Positions 24,096 through 32,689 of a stretch of DNA of 64,000 bases are shown one piece after another (position 1 is the first letter of the stretch; each line of letters starts with the position of its first letter). This DNA comes from Catenulispora sp. MAP5-51 (GTDB taxonomy: Bacteria; Actinomycetota; Actinomycetes; Streptomycetales; Catenulisporaceae). The notes under the pieces were generated by a model, which was not told where the DNA came from, did not search any database, and saw only the letters and a list, made by a program, of their open reading frames with translations. The stretch lies in assembly GCF_041261205.1 (NCBI RefSeq), contig NZ_JBGCCH010000007.1, forward strand, positions 248,001 through 312,000, read 5' to 3'. Position numbers and translations under genes: made by a program.

Positions 24096-26285
24096 ATGCC
24101 CAGACGGCAGACGTTCACCAACTCGTCCGGTGTGAAGGCCGTACTCCACGCGGCTGCCGACGCCGAGACGGCGATCCGCGAGATGCACGACGGCGAGGAA
24201 CGCCGCCACCAGGCCGTGCGCGACGCTTATCAAGCGTCTCACGCGGTGGCGGTGATCGGCCGGCTCCGGGCCATCTCGATCGAGCGCCTCCGGGACGTGA
24301 CCGGCGCGCGATTGCCGGTCACGAAGCTGGAGGAGGCCGGCTACAAGTCCATCGCCGACCTGCTGGAGGCGACGCCGGAGCAGCTGCGGCAGGTGCCCGG
24401 GATCGGGGCCAAGGGCGCCGAGCGGACCGTGGAGGCGGCGCGCCACATCGCCGAGGCGGCCACGGCCGGCACCCACGTCACCGCCGACATGGACCTGCGG
24501 GTCGACGACGCCGCCACGCTGCTGGCCGCCCTCTACCGCGTCCAGACCGCGGACCGGGTGCTGCTGAAGGTCCGCGAGCCGGCCAAGCGGATCGGCGGGG
24601 CGCTGACCACCCTGGCCGGCGCCGCCAAGCCGCTGAGCAGCAGGATGCGGCGCGCGATCATCGGCCGCGCCCGCCGCGAGGAGGCGCAGGACGCGGTCGA
24701 CCGGCTGGACGGTCTGCTCACCGATCCCGAGACGGCCCGGGACCTGGACCGGATCAAGGCGGCGAACGAGAAGCTGCGCGGGGTGAAGCCGCCCCGGCGC
24801 CACACCGTCCGCACCGACTTCGAGAAGCGCTCCGCCGACTACTTCAGCACCCTGAGCCGCATCGCCGGCGCGCGGGCGAACGGCGAGGCGGCGCGCGGGT
24901 TCCTGCCGACCAGCCTGGCCGACCGCATCGCGATGCAGGATCTGGACCAGACCCATCTGCGCGTCTCCTTACGTGCCTACCAAGCGTTCGGGGTCCGGTT
25001 CGCGCTGGCCCAGAAGCGGGTCGTCATCGGCGACGAGATGGGCTGCGGCAAGACCGTCGAGGCGATAGCCACGCTGGCGCATCTGCGGGCCGAGGGCGCC
25101 AAGTACTTCCTGGTCGTCGTCCCCGCCAGCGTCCTGATCAACTGGCTGCGGGAAGTGCGCGCGCACAGCGCCCTGCGGCCGTACCGGCTGCACGGCCCGG
25201 AGGGGGAGGGCGCCCGCAAGGCCTGGCTCTCCGGCGGCGGCGTCGGCGTCACCACCTTCGAGGCCCTGCCGAACCTGGACCTGCCGCCGCGCACGGAGAT
25301 CGCGATGCTGGTCGTCGACGAGGCGCACTACGTGAAGAACCCCGGCACGCTGCGCTCCAAGGCGGTGCGCGAGTGGACCGACCGGGTGGAGCGCGTCATG
25401 TTCCTCACCGGCACCCCGATGGAGAACCGCGTCGAGGAGTTCCGGAACCTGGTCGACTACCTCCAGCCGGACCTGGTCGACTCGGTCGGCGAGATCGACG
25501 CGGTCGCCGGCTCGGAGGCGTTCCGCAAGGCCGTGGCCCCGGCCTACCTGCGCCGTAACCAGGAGGACGTGCTCTCCGAGCTGCCCGAGATGGTGCAGAT
25601 CGAGGAGTGGGAGGAGTTCGGGGCCGAGGAGGAGGCCACGTACCGGGACGCGGTCGCCGCCCGCAACTTCATGGCGATGCGCCGCGCGGCCTACGCCTCG
25701 GGCGACCCGGCCACCTCGGCGAAACTGCGCCGCCTGGTCGAGATCTGCGACGAAGCCGAGGCCAACGGCCGCAAGGTCGTCGTCTTCTCCTACTTCCGCG
25801 ACGTCCTGGAAACGGTGTGTCGCACCCTCGGCGAGCGCGCCACCGGCCCCCTGACCGGCTCCATGCAACCGCAGCACCGCCAGGAGCTGGTCGACGACTT
25901 CACCGCCTCGAAGAAGCCCGGCGTGCTGGTCAGCCAGATCCAGGCCGGCGGCGTGGGCCTGAACATGCAGGCGGCCTCCGTGGTCATCCTCTGCGAACCC
26001 CAGGTCAAGCCGACCCTGGAGACCCAGGCGATCGCCCGCGCCCACCGCATGGGCCAGATCCGCCGGGTCCAGGTCCACCGCCTGCTGGTCGCCGACAGCG
26101 TCGACCAGCGGATGCTGGAGATCCTCGACGCGAAATCAGGACTCTTCGACGCCTACGCCCGCCGCAGCGAGACCGCCGAGACGATGCCGGAAGCCAAGGA
26201 CTTGTCCGACGCCGCGGTGCGCAAGCACGTCATCGACGCGGAGCGGGAGCGGCTCGGGTTGGAGAAGTCCTCTACACCGCGTTAG
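24096..26285 (+). CDS. SNF2-family DEAD/DEAH-box helicase with N-terminal helix-hairpin-helix
   Basis: 729 residues from the ATG preceded by GAGAGGGGGCGG. Residues ~95-120 form a helix-hairpin-helix (LRQVPGIGAKGAERTVEAA), followed by a helical region. The SNF2 ATPase then runs from ~290: Walker A DEMGCGKT (313-320), DEAH (~408-411), TGTPMENR, then the helicase C domain with SQIQAGGVGLNMQAA and the arginine finger ARAHRMGQ. This is a double-stranded-DNA translocase core. Bacterial SNF2 proteins act in transcription recycling (RapA), defence (DISARM, BREX-like) or repair, but no such partner gene is adjacent. The only close plus-strand gene, 24 bp downstream, encodes an HTH protein of unknown role. 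Confidence 0.92.
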   Translation: MPRRQTFTNSSGVKAVLHAAADAETAIREMHDGEERRHQAVRDAYQASHAVAVIGRLRAISIERLRDVTGARLPVTKLEEAGYKSIADLLEATPEQLRQVPGIGAKGAERTVEAARHIAEAATAGTHVTADMDLRVDDAATLLAALYRVQTADRVLLKVREPAKRIGGALTTLAGAAKPLSSRMRRAIIGRARREEAQDAVDRLDGLLTDPETARDLDRIKAANEKLRGVKPPRRHTVRTDFEKRSADYFSTLSRIAGARANGEAARGFLPTSLADRIAMQDLDQTHLRVSLRAYQAFGVRFALAQKRVVIGDEMGCGKTVEAIATLAHLRAEGAKYFLVVVPASVLINWLREVRAHSALRPYRLHGPEGEGARKAWLSGGGVGVTTFEALPNLDLPPRTEIAMLVVDEAHYVKNPGTLRSKAVREWTDRVERVMFLTGTPMENRVEEFRNLVDYLQPDLVDSVGEIDAVAGSEAFRKAVAPAYLRRNQEDVLSELPEMVQIEEWEEFGAEEEATYRDAVAARNFMAMRRAAYASGDPATSAKLRRLVEICDEAEANGRKVVVFSYFRDVLETVCRTLGERATGPLTGSMQPQHRQELVDDFTASKKPGVLVSQIQAGGVGLNMQAASVVILCEPQVKPTLETQAIARAHRMGQIRRVQVHRLLVADSVDQRMLEILDAKSGLFDAYARRSETAETMPEAKDLSDAAVRKHVIDAERERLGLEKSSTPR

Positions 26286-26309
26286 CACTTCGGGGCCATA
26301 CTGCTACCC

Positions 26310-27311
26310 ATGGAGCCCGCTCGGTTGGGACCGTTACGTCGCGACCTGGCCCATGCCGTCCGCATGGGTCCGTTCTCCGCGACACTGCACCTGGCGATCG
26401 AGGCCAGCGGCCTGACGCTCGAACAGGTCCGGCTGGAACTGGCCGCCCGTGGCGCCTTCGTGTCGATGGCGACCTTGAGTTACTGGCGTCGGGGGCTGAG
26501 CCGTCCGGAGCGGCCGGAATCGTTGCTGGCGGTGGCGCTGCTGGAGGAGATTCTCGGGCTGTCCACGGGAGCCTTGAGCGGCCAGTTGGGGCCGCGGCGG
26601 CCGCGGGGGCGCACGGCGGTACGCCGGGAATCAGGGCTGGATGTCGTCGACGCGTGGGACGCCCGCGGCGAATACGAGGACCTGCTCCAGGGCCTGGATC
26701 CCGCCGGGCGGTTGGAGATCACGCGGGTGTCGACCCAAGACCGCTACAGTCTCGGCGCGGACCGGCGTGAGGTGGCGCTGACGACCAGCCAGGTCCTGCG
26801 GGCCGAGGCCGATGACCTGGGCCGCATGACGGTGCTCTACCGCACCTACGATCCGCCGTCGCCCTCGCCGGTCCTCACCGCGCTGCACGGCTGCCGGGTC
26901 GGGCGGGTGCGCATCGCCAAGGACAGCGGGTTCGTGGCCGCGGAGCTGCTGTTCGACCGGGTGCTGCGGCGCGGGGAGACGGCCGTCGTGGACTACGAGC
27001 TGACCGGCCTGTCTCCGTCCCCTCCGACGGAGACCGACTTCTATCAGCGCTTCTTTCCCTACGCCACCGCCTTGTACGTCCTGAGCGTCCAGTTCGATCC
27101 GGCGACCGTCCCGGCGCGGTGTGTCCGCTACGAGCGGCGCACGGAAACCGCGCCGGACCAAGGGGTTCGCGAGGTGTGGGTGGGGGCGACCGGCCAGGCC
27201 CATGTGATGGCCACGGACGTCCCGCCCGGAGTGGTCGGGCTGCGCTGGGACTGGGGGGCGGGCCTCCACGGCGCACCGTCGATACGCCGTGGAGACTCGC
27301 CCGAGCGGTGA
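26310..27311 (+). CDS. HTH protein with unknown C-terminal domain
   Basis: 333 residues, 24 bp downstream of the SNF2 gene. Residues ~20-95 read like an XRE-type DNA-binding region (LHLAIEASGLTLEQVRLELA, SMATLSYWRRGLSRPERPES). The remaining ~220 residues have a beta-rich pattern (GRLEITRVSTQDRYSLGADR, VAAELLFDRVLRRGETAVV, DFYQRFFPYATALYVLSVQF, REVWVGATGQAHVMA). I do not recognise that domain. Spacing suggests co-transcription with the helicase, although each could also have its own promoter. Function unknown. Confidence 0.75.
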   Translation: MEPARLGPLRRDLAHAVRMGPFSATLHLAIEASGLTLEQVRLELAARGAFVSMATLSYWRRGLSRPERPESLLAVALLEEILGLSTGALSGQLGPRRPRGRTAVRRESGLDVVDAWDARGEYEDLLQGLDPAGRLEITRVSTQDRYSLGADRREVALTTSQVLRAEADDLGRMTVLYRTYDPPSPSPVLTALHGCRVGRVRIAKDSGFVAAELLFDRVLRRGETAVVDYELTGLSPSPPTETDFYQRFFPYATALYVLSVQFDPATVPARCVRYERRTETAPDQGVREVWVGATGQAHVMATDVPPGVVGLRWDWGAGLHGAPSIRRGDSPER

Positions 27312-27320
27312 GAGCGCCGA

Positions 27321-27365
27321 TCAGAAACCGTATCCGTATCCGTACATAACTATCAGAATCCGTAT
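27321..27365. repeat. Duplication of the S53 gene 3' end
   Basis: TCAGAAACCGTAT (27321) and TCAGAATCCGTAT (27353) match at 12 of 13 bases, 32 bp apart, with extra CCGTAT units between them. The second copy is the true stop and last codons of the minus-strand S53 gene; the first copies the stop region beyond the gene. Confidence 0.75.
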
Positions 27366-29137
27366 ATCTGGTAGGAGAAGGCGGTCTTGGCCGAGCCGCC
27401 GCCGGAGTCCGTGGCCGTGACGGTCACCTGGTAGGTGCCCGCCGTGGTCGGGGTCCCGGAGATGACGCCGGACGAGCTGATGCTCAGGCCCGGGGGCAGG
27501 CCGGTGGCGCGGAAGGTCAGCGGCAGGTTCTTGCTGTCCGTGGCCTGGATCTGCAGACCCTGGGACTGGAAGCCGACGAACCAGATCTGGTTGCCGGGGT
27601 TCGACACCGTGACGGTCCCGCCGCCGGTGCTGCCGTTGACGGTGAGCGAGTAGGCCGCGGTGTGGGACGTGCTCCCCGCGGTCCCGGTGACGGTCACCGA
27701 GTACGTCCCGGCCGGTGTGGACGCCGAGGTGCTGATCGTCAGCGTCGAGCTGCTGCCGGCGCCGACCGAGGCCGGGCTGAAGCTCGCCGAGGCGCCGGAG
27801 GGCAGACCGGAGGCGGACAGCTGCACCGTCACCGCCGAGCCGGAGGTGACCTTGGTGCCGACGGTGGCCGTGGCCGAGGACCCGGGGTTCACCGAGCCGG
27901 AGGCCGGGCTCACCGACACCGAGAAGTCGTTGGCGGGCGGCGGCGGGGTGGTGCCCGAGGCGAAGCCGGAGACGCCGTTGGGCGTGCCGACGCCGGTCGG
28001 GCCGTCCCAGCCGGTGCCCGCGTTGCAGATCACCGTGCCGCACGAGCCGTTGCTGCCGCTGGTGACGTCGTTGAACTTGGCCTCGTTGGCGTAGAGATAG
28101 GACACGCCGTTGTCACCGGAGGCCGGGGCGCCGGCCTGGGCCCACATCGCCGAGATCAGCGGCGTGGCCAGCGAGGTGCCGCCGTACTCCAGCCAGCCGG
28201 ACTGGCCGTAGCTGTCGTAGACGGCCAGGCCGGTGTTCGGGTTGGCGTCGGCCGAGACGTCGGCGCTGGCCCGCTTCGAGCAGCCGGTCGTGACGTTCTG
28301 CTGGTAGGAGGGCTTGGCGAACAGCGAGGAGCAGCCGGAGCCGCCGCTGCTCCACACCGACTCCGACCAGCCGCGCGAGTTCGAGGCCTTGCTCAGCGAG
28401 GTGCCGCCGACCGCCACCACGCTCGGGAAGGTCGCCGGGAACTGGGCGTTCGAGCCGGACTGGGTGCCGTTGTCGCCGGTCGCCGCCGCGATCATCACGC
28501 CGGGGTGGTTGTAGTGCGTGTCCAGCCCGGTGCTGAAGTTGCTCTCGGCGTCGGAGTAGCTGTTGGACACGAACTTCGCGCCGAGCTTGACCGCCTCGTC
28601 GACGGCGGCGCCCAGATCGGTGTCGTTGTTGGTGTTCGCCTCCACCAGCATGATGTGGCACCCGGGACAGGCCGCGCTCACCGCGTCCAGGTCCAGCGTG
28701 ATCTCCACGCCCCAGCCGGAGTCGCCGCTGGGATAGGTGGTGCCGCCGCTCTGGTCCACCTTCGAGAAGCAGCCGTTCGACGTGGTGCACGCCGACAGGC
28801 CCCACTGCGAGCGGTAGGTGGCCAGGTCGCTCTCGGCGTTGGGATCGTCGTAGGCGTCCACGATGGCGACCGTCTGGCCGCTGCCGGGGTTGCCGCCCAG
28901 GTTGTAGGCGGACTGGATGTCGCTGGGGCCGAAGCCGGTCGGGGCCGCGGGGTTCGATCCGCCGCGCACCAGTTGGAGGGCGTCGCAGTGGGCCTGCCCG
29001 GCGGTTGCGGTGGCGGCGCAGCCGGCGGGGACGATCTGCGGGACCGAGGCCGCCTGCGCGGGCTGGGCCAAGGCCGCCAGAGCGGCGATGGTGGATACGG
29101 CCGACGCGACCGCGCCGGCCATGAGTATCCGCCTCAT
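27353..29137 (-). CDS. Secreted S53 (sedolisin) family serine-carboxyl protease with Ig-like C-terminal domains
   Basis: 594 residues, GAGGAGAA before ATG. A signal peptide ending AQAA and a short (~35 residue) pro-segment lead into the catalytic domain that starts PTGFGPSDIQSAYNL. The triad residues are visible: Glu145 and Asp149 (GWGVEITLDLD, E-x3-D spacing), Asp222 (ATGDNG) and Ser322 (YGGTSLATP). Residues ~400-594 carry two Ig-like/putative Ig domains (SVSPASGSVNPGSSATATV; GLPPGLSISSSGVISGTPTT) that could bind substrate or wall. Sedolisins act at acid pH; most have a ~180-residue propeptide, much longer than here. It is divergent from a second S53 gene. Confidence 0.92.
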   Translation of the reverse strand: MRRILMAGAVASAVSTIAALAALAQPAQAASVPQIVPAGCAATATAGQAHCDALQLVRGGSNPAAPTGFGPSDIQSAYNLGGNPGSGQTVAIVDAYDDPNAESDLATYRSQWGLSACTTSNGCFSKVDQSGGTTYPSGDSGWGVEITLDLDAVSAACPGCHIMLVEANTNNDTDLGAAVDEAVKLGAKFVSNSYSDAESNFSTGLDTHYNHPGVMIAAATGDNGTQSGSNAQFPATFPSVVAVGGTSLSKASNSRGWSESVWSSGGSGCSSLFAKPSYQQNVTTGCSKRASADVSADANPNTGLAVYDSYGQSGWLEYGGTSLATPLISAMWAQAGAPASGDNGVSYLYANEAKFNDVTSGSNGSCGTVICNAGTGWDGPTGVGTPNGVSGFASGTTPPPPANDFSVSVSPASGSVNPGSSATATVGTKVTSGSAVTVQLSASGLPSGASASFSPASVGAGSSSTLTISTSASTPAGTYSVTVTGTAGSTSHTAAYSLTVNGSTGGGTVTVSNPGNQIWFVGFQSQGLQIQATDSKNLPLTFRATGLPPGLSISSSGVISGTPTTAGTYQVTVTATDSGGGSAKTAFSYQIYGF

Positions 29138-29259
29138 GTGTTCTCCTCTCGCGCCCCGCGGCCGCGCTGTCCGCAGCCTGATTCCGGGGATCGAGTGGGA
29201 GTGTGGTGAACGGCGGGGGAACGCCGATAGGCCGCTTCACAGTGGCTCTCGCGGCCGGT

Positions 29260-29284
29260 TTCAAATCCTTGAATTGAACTTGAA
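29260..29284. promoter_or_regulatory. AT-rich TTGAA repeats in the S53 divergent region
   Basis: TTCAA-ATCC-TTGAA is a perfect 5-4-5 inverted repeat followed by two further TTGAA boxes. This lies 120-150 bp from the minus-strand S53 start within the 396-bp gap (29138-29533). The gap also holds the plus-strand promoter candidate but no gene. Confidence 0.35.
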
Positions 29285-29373
29285 AAAGTCCGGCCTCTGA
29301 TGCCGCTGACTCTGCGCTACCTAGAGTCCCGGCATGCTCACAGTCATGGATCGGCAAAGTTTCCCGGGTGCCC

Positions 29374-29402
29374 TTGTCAGCTCCTTAACTGCTCACTAGT
29401 TT
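29374..29402 (+). promoter_or_regulatory. Candidate sigma-70-type promoter for the second S53 gene
   Basis: TTGTCA, a 17-bp spacer, then TAGTTT. The predicted 5' leader would be about 125 bases. Confidence 0.45.
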
Positions 29403-29533
29403 CAATCGCGCTGCCACCGCGGGGCGGCGCCACCTCGAGTCTTCTCGCCCGGCCCGGGATTCCCACCTCTGATGTCCCGGACCGATCGCGCTTGCGCGCG
29501 GGGAGCCCACACCCCTCATCAGGAGGCAGTAGC

Positions 29534-30790
29534 TTGCGATCCATCCTGAGCCCGACCGGCCGCCGGACCGCGATATCCCTGGCCGCCGTGGCGGTCCTCG
29601 GCATCTCGGCGGCGGCCCTGGCCACCGCGGCGAACGCGACCGGCGCCCCCACCGCCAAGCCCGCCGCCAAGTCCGCCGCGGGACCCGCGTGGACCCGGGC
29701 CTGCGACGCGCCGGCCCCCGGCATGGCCGCCTGCGACGCGCTGCACGTGAACAACGTCCCGGAGCACATCCGGGCCCAGGGCGTGACCCCCAACGCCACG
29801 CCGTCCGGCTTCGGACCGGCGGACCTGCGCTCGGCCTACAACCTGCCGGCCAACGGCGGCGCCGGCCAGACGGTGGCGATCGTGGACGCCTACAACGACC
29901 CGAACGCAGCGGCCGACATGGCCACCTACCGCAGCCAGTTCGGCCTGCCCGCCTGCACCGTGGCCTCCGGCTGCTTCAAGCAGGTCGGCCAGACCGGCAC
30001 CAGCACCCTGCCGGCGAACAACACCGGCTGGGCCGGCGAGATCTCCCTGGACCTGGACATGGTCTCGGCGATCGCGCCGAACGCGCACATCATCCTGGTC
30101 GAGGCCAAGACCGCCTCGATGGCCAACCTCGGCATCTCGGTGAACGAGGCGGTGAAGCTCGGCGCCAAGTTCGTCTCGAACAGCTACGGCGGCGGCGAGT
30201 CCAGCGCGGACACCGGCTACGACACCAAGTACTTCAACCACCCGGGCGTCGCCATCACCGCCTCCTCCGGCGACGGCGGCTACGGCGTGGAGTACCCGGC
30301 GGCCTCGCCGAACGTCACCTCCGTCGGCGGCACCGCCCTGAAGAAGGCCTCGAACACCCGCGGCTGGACCGAGTCGGTCTGGTCCACCAGCTCCACCGAG
30401 GGCGCCGGCTCCGGCTGCTCGGCGTACGAGCCCAAGCCGAGCTGGCAGAAGGACACCGGCTGCAGCAAGCGCACCGTCGCCGACGTCTCCGCGGTCGCCG
30501 ACCCGGCCACCGGCGTCGCGGTGTACCAGACCTACGGCGGCTCCGGCTGGGCCGTCTACGGCGGCACCTCCGTCGCCTCCCCGCTGATCGCCGCCGTCTA
30601 CGCCGACGCCGGCACCCCGAAGGCCGCCATCCCGGCCGCGAACATCTACAGCCACACCTCGGCACTGAACGACGTCACCACCGGCGCCACCACCACCTGC
30701 ACCCCGAGCTATCTGTGCAAGGCGGGCACCGGCTACGACGGCCCGACCGGCTGGGGCACCCCGAACGGGCTGACCGCCTTCACCGGCTGA
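29534..30790 (+). CDS. Secreted S53 (sedolisin) family serine-carboxyl protease, single-domain
   Basis: 418 residues from a TTG placed 7 bases after a consensus AGGAGG; longer upstream readings lack an RBS. A signal/anchor segment (AISLAAVAVLGISAAALATA) precedes a Lys/Ala-rich pro-segment and the catalytic domain SGFGPADLRSAYNLPANGG. Catalytic residues are Glu169 and Asp173 (GWAGEISLDLD), Asp247 (SSGDGG) and Ser346 (YGGTSVASP). Unlike its divergent neighbour it has no C-terminal Ig-like domains. Sequence around the active site is close to that protein and to the truncated S53 stump at 54859-55249, so these are paralogues. Expected role: extracellular acid protease. Confidence 0.92.
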   Translation: MRSILSPTGRRTAISLAAVAVLGISAAALATAANATGAPTAKPAAKSAAGPAWTRACDAPAPGMAACDALHVNNVPEHIRAQGVTPNATPSGFGPADLRSAYNLPANGGAGQTVAIVDAYNDPNAAADMATYRSQFGLPACTVASGCFKQVGQTGTSTLPANNTGWAGEISLDLDMVSAIAPNAHIILVEAKTASMANLGISVNEAVKLGAKFVSNSYGGGESSADTGYDTKYFNHPGVAITASSGDGGYGVEYPAASPNVTSVGGTALKKASNTRGWTESVWSTSSTEGAGSGCSAYEPKPSWQKDTGCSKRTVADVSAVADPATGVAVYQTYGGSGWAVYGGTSVASPLIAAVYADAGTPKAAIPAANIYSHTSALNDVTTGATTTCTPSYLCKAGTGYDGPTGWGTPNGLTAFTG

Positions 30791-30797
30791 CGCCTGC

Positions 30798-30832
30798 CGC
30801 GGGGCCGGACCTCAGGGGAGCCCGGCCCCGCG
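30798..30832 (+). terminator. Terminator after plus-strand S53 gene
   Basis: Perfect 11-bp stem CGCGGGGCCGG with 13-base loop. The following stretch to 31040 contains no gene I can support. Confidence 0.7.
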
Positions 30833-31040
30833 TTCCGACGAACGGTTCGTGGCGACGCGGCATGGGGTCGCGCCGCCGCGGGCCGTTTTTTGGGCGTCTC
30901 GGACTTGTGGGTGGGCCGGTGTGGGTGGCTGCGGTTTGTTCGTGGGTTGACAGTCACAGGCATCTTTTGACGGCTTCGCGCATGGTTTGCGGGACCCGTT
31001 GGGGGGCGCCGGCGCCGTCCCGCTGAGCCCTGCGAAAACC

Positions 31041-31073
31041 GTCGTGCCGCCCCCGAGCCGGGAGCGGCACGAC
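31041..31073 (-). terminator. Terminator after Rieske gene
   Basis: GTCGTGCCGC and its complement form a perfect 10-bp stem with 13-base loop, just past the stop of the minus-strand Rieske gene. Confidence 0.65.
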
Positions 31074-31081
31074 GCCGTGCC

Positions 31082-31648
31082 TCACGCCTGCGTGATCTCC
31101 CCGCCGGCGACCTTGATGGCGATCGCCGCCAGGGGCTGGGACGCGGGGCCGTTGGCCACCGAGCCGTCGGCGATGTGGTAGCTGCTGCCGTGGCAGGGGC
31201 AGACGATCAGGCCGTTCTGGACGGTGCCGACGACGCAGCCCATGTGCGTGCAGACCGCGGTGAAGGCCTTGAACGTGCCGGCTGCGGGCTGGGTCAGGAC
31301 GATCTTCTGGTCGGTCAGGACGGTGCCGCCGCCGACCGGGACGGCCGAGGTGGCCGCGAGGGGTCCGGCCGCGCCGGAGGCCGAGGAGGACGTGGTGGAG
31401 CCGGTGGACCCGGTGTCGGAGCCCGAGGCGGACGAGGTTCCGGTGCTGCTCGCGCCGGACGGCGAGCCGGCGGCGTTCGACGGCGCGGCCGCGGCGCCGC
31501 TGCTTTTGGAGGACGAGCAGCCCGCGCAGACGGCGCCGGCCGCCACCGCGATGCCGAGCAGGGCGGTGCGGCGGCGGGTGCCTTCGGGGTGGGCGAGACA
31601 GGCTTGGTCGTCGGTGCTCTGGGCGGCGGCGAGATCAACGGTTGTCAT
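31082..31648 (-). CDS. Rieske [2Fe-2S] lipoprotein
   Basis: 188 residues. Residues 25-50 (RRRTALLGIAVAAGAVCAGC) combine an Arg-rich export signal, possibly Tat-type, with a lipobox (CAGC), so the protein is probably a membrane-anchored lipoprotein. A long Ser/Gly/Thr linker follows. The C-terminal Rieske domain has CTHMGC and CPCHGS, supplying the two Cys and two His of the cluster. It resembles QcrA-like small extracytoplasmic Rieske proteins of actinomycetes. No cytochrome bc1 subunit is nearby, so the electron partner is unknown; the b-type cytochrome at 34648 is the closest redox gene. Confidence 0.88.
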   Translation of the reverse strand: MTTVDLAAAQSTDDQACLAHPEGTRRRTALLGIAVAAGAVCAGCSSSKSSGAAAAPSNAAGSPSGASSTGTSSASGSDTGSTGSTTSSSASGAAGPLAATSAVPVGGGTVLTDQKIVLTQPAAGTFKAFTAVCTHMGCVVGTVQNGLIVCPCHGSSYHIADGSVANGPASQPLAAIAIKVAGGEITQA

Positions 31649-31732
31649 CGTCTGGTCCGTCTCCTGTGTCTGTGGCGTCGTGTGGGGGTTTTGCCAAGTG
31701 CTGTAGCGACACGTCCCCGGACACCGATCGGT

Positions 31733-32533
31733 TCAACAGGGGCGCCGCCCCCACGCGTAGACCGTGATCGTCCGCAGCTCCATGAAGGCCGGATCCTCCA
31801 ACTGCGCCAGCAGTTCCCGCATCTCGTCGGCGGTGAGCAGGCCGCGCTCGACGAGGTAGGCGCAGTGCTGCCGCGTGTTCACGACGGAGAAGCGGTCGTA
31901 GGCGCCGCCGTCGCCGAGGCTGTTGGCCAGCGCCCGCGTGCCGACGTCCCGCAGCCCTGCCTGCCCCATCCGGGCCGGGATCGTCGGCGCCCACGCCATG
32001 TCGGCACCCTGAGCCAGATACAGCTTCGCCATGCCGCCGAGGAAGCGCCGCCTGAGCTCGTACGTCGAGAAGTCCTCGGGCAGGGTGAACAGGTCGCCGA
32101 TCACCAGCCACCCGCCGGGCGCCAGCCACCGCGCCGCCTTCGCCAGCACCTCGTTGCGGTTCGGCAGGTGGCAGAAGGTCAGGCGCGCGTGGATCAGGTC
32201 GAAGGAGCCCGGCTCGTAATCCAGGGTGCTGATGTCGGCCTGCTCCACCCGGAGGTTGGGGCGCTCCATCCCGGCCAGGAAGCGGGTGTCGATGTCCACG
32301 GCCGTGACGGAGCCCAGATCGCACTGCTCGGCCAGCCAGGACGCGACCGACCCCGCCCCGGCGCCGATCTCCAGGCAGCGCCACCGCGAATCGACCCCGA
32401 GCTGGGAGATCACGGCCCGGGTCTCGGGGTCGATCCAGTCCTGGAGCAGGTGGATCCGCTCGAACTCGCTGGGGATGTCCTTGCTCAGGACACCGGTCGA
32501 GTAGTCGGAGGCCAGCGTGGCCTGATCCCCCAT
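31733..32533 (-). CDS. Class I SAM-dependent methyltransferase
   Basis: 266 residues, strong GGAGGGGAATT before ATG. The Rossmann methyltransferase motifs are CLEIGAGAGSVASWLAE (motif I), TAVDIDTRFL (motif II), SFDLIHARLTFCHLP and LAPGGWLVIGDLF. The C-terminal part contains GAYDRFSVVNTRQ. It is a cytoplasmic small-molecule methyltransferase; the substrate cannot be told from sequence. It stands 84 bp upstream of the Rieske gene on the same strand but no functional link is evident. Confidence 0.87.
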   Translation of the reverse strand: MGDQATLASDYSTGVLSKDIPSEFERIHLLQDWIDPETRAVISQLGVDSRWRCLEIGAGAGSVASWLAEQCDLGSVTAVDIDTRFLAGMERPNLRVEQADISTLDYEPGSFDLIHARLTFCHLPNRNEVLAKAARWLAPGGWLVIGDLFTLPEDFSTYELRRRFLGGMAKLYLAQGADMAWAPTIPARMGQAGLRDVGTRALANSLGDGGAYDRFSVVNTRQHCAYLVERGLLTADEMRELLAQLEDPAFMELRTITVYAWGRRPC

Positions 32534-32689
32534 AATTCCCCTCCATGCCGGGATGTTCGTGTACTGGCAAGGCGAGATGCTAAGAGGGTTGATTGACGTC
32601 GAACAAGCGATCGCCGAGGGCTGAGAAGGTCGAGAGTTCGGGCCAACTGCGAACGTGTCAGAGCTGGATGTTGAGGTTAGTCGGAGCGG

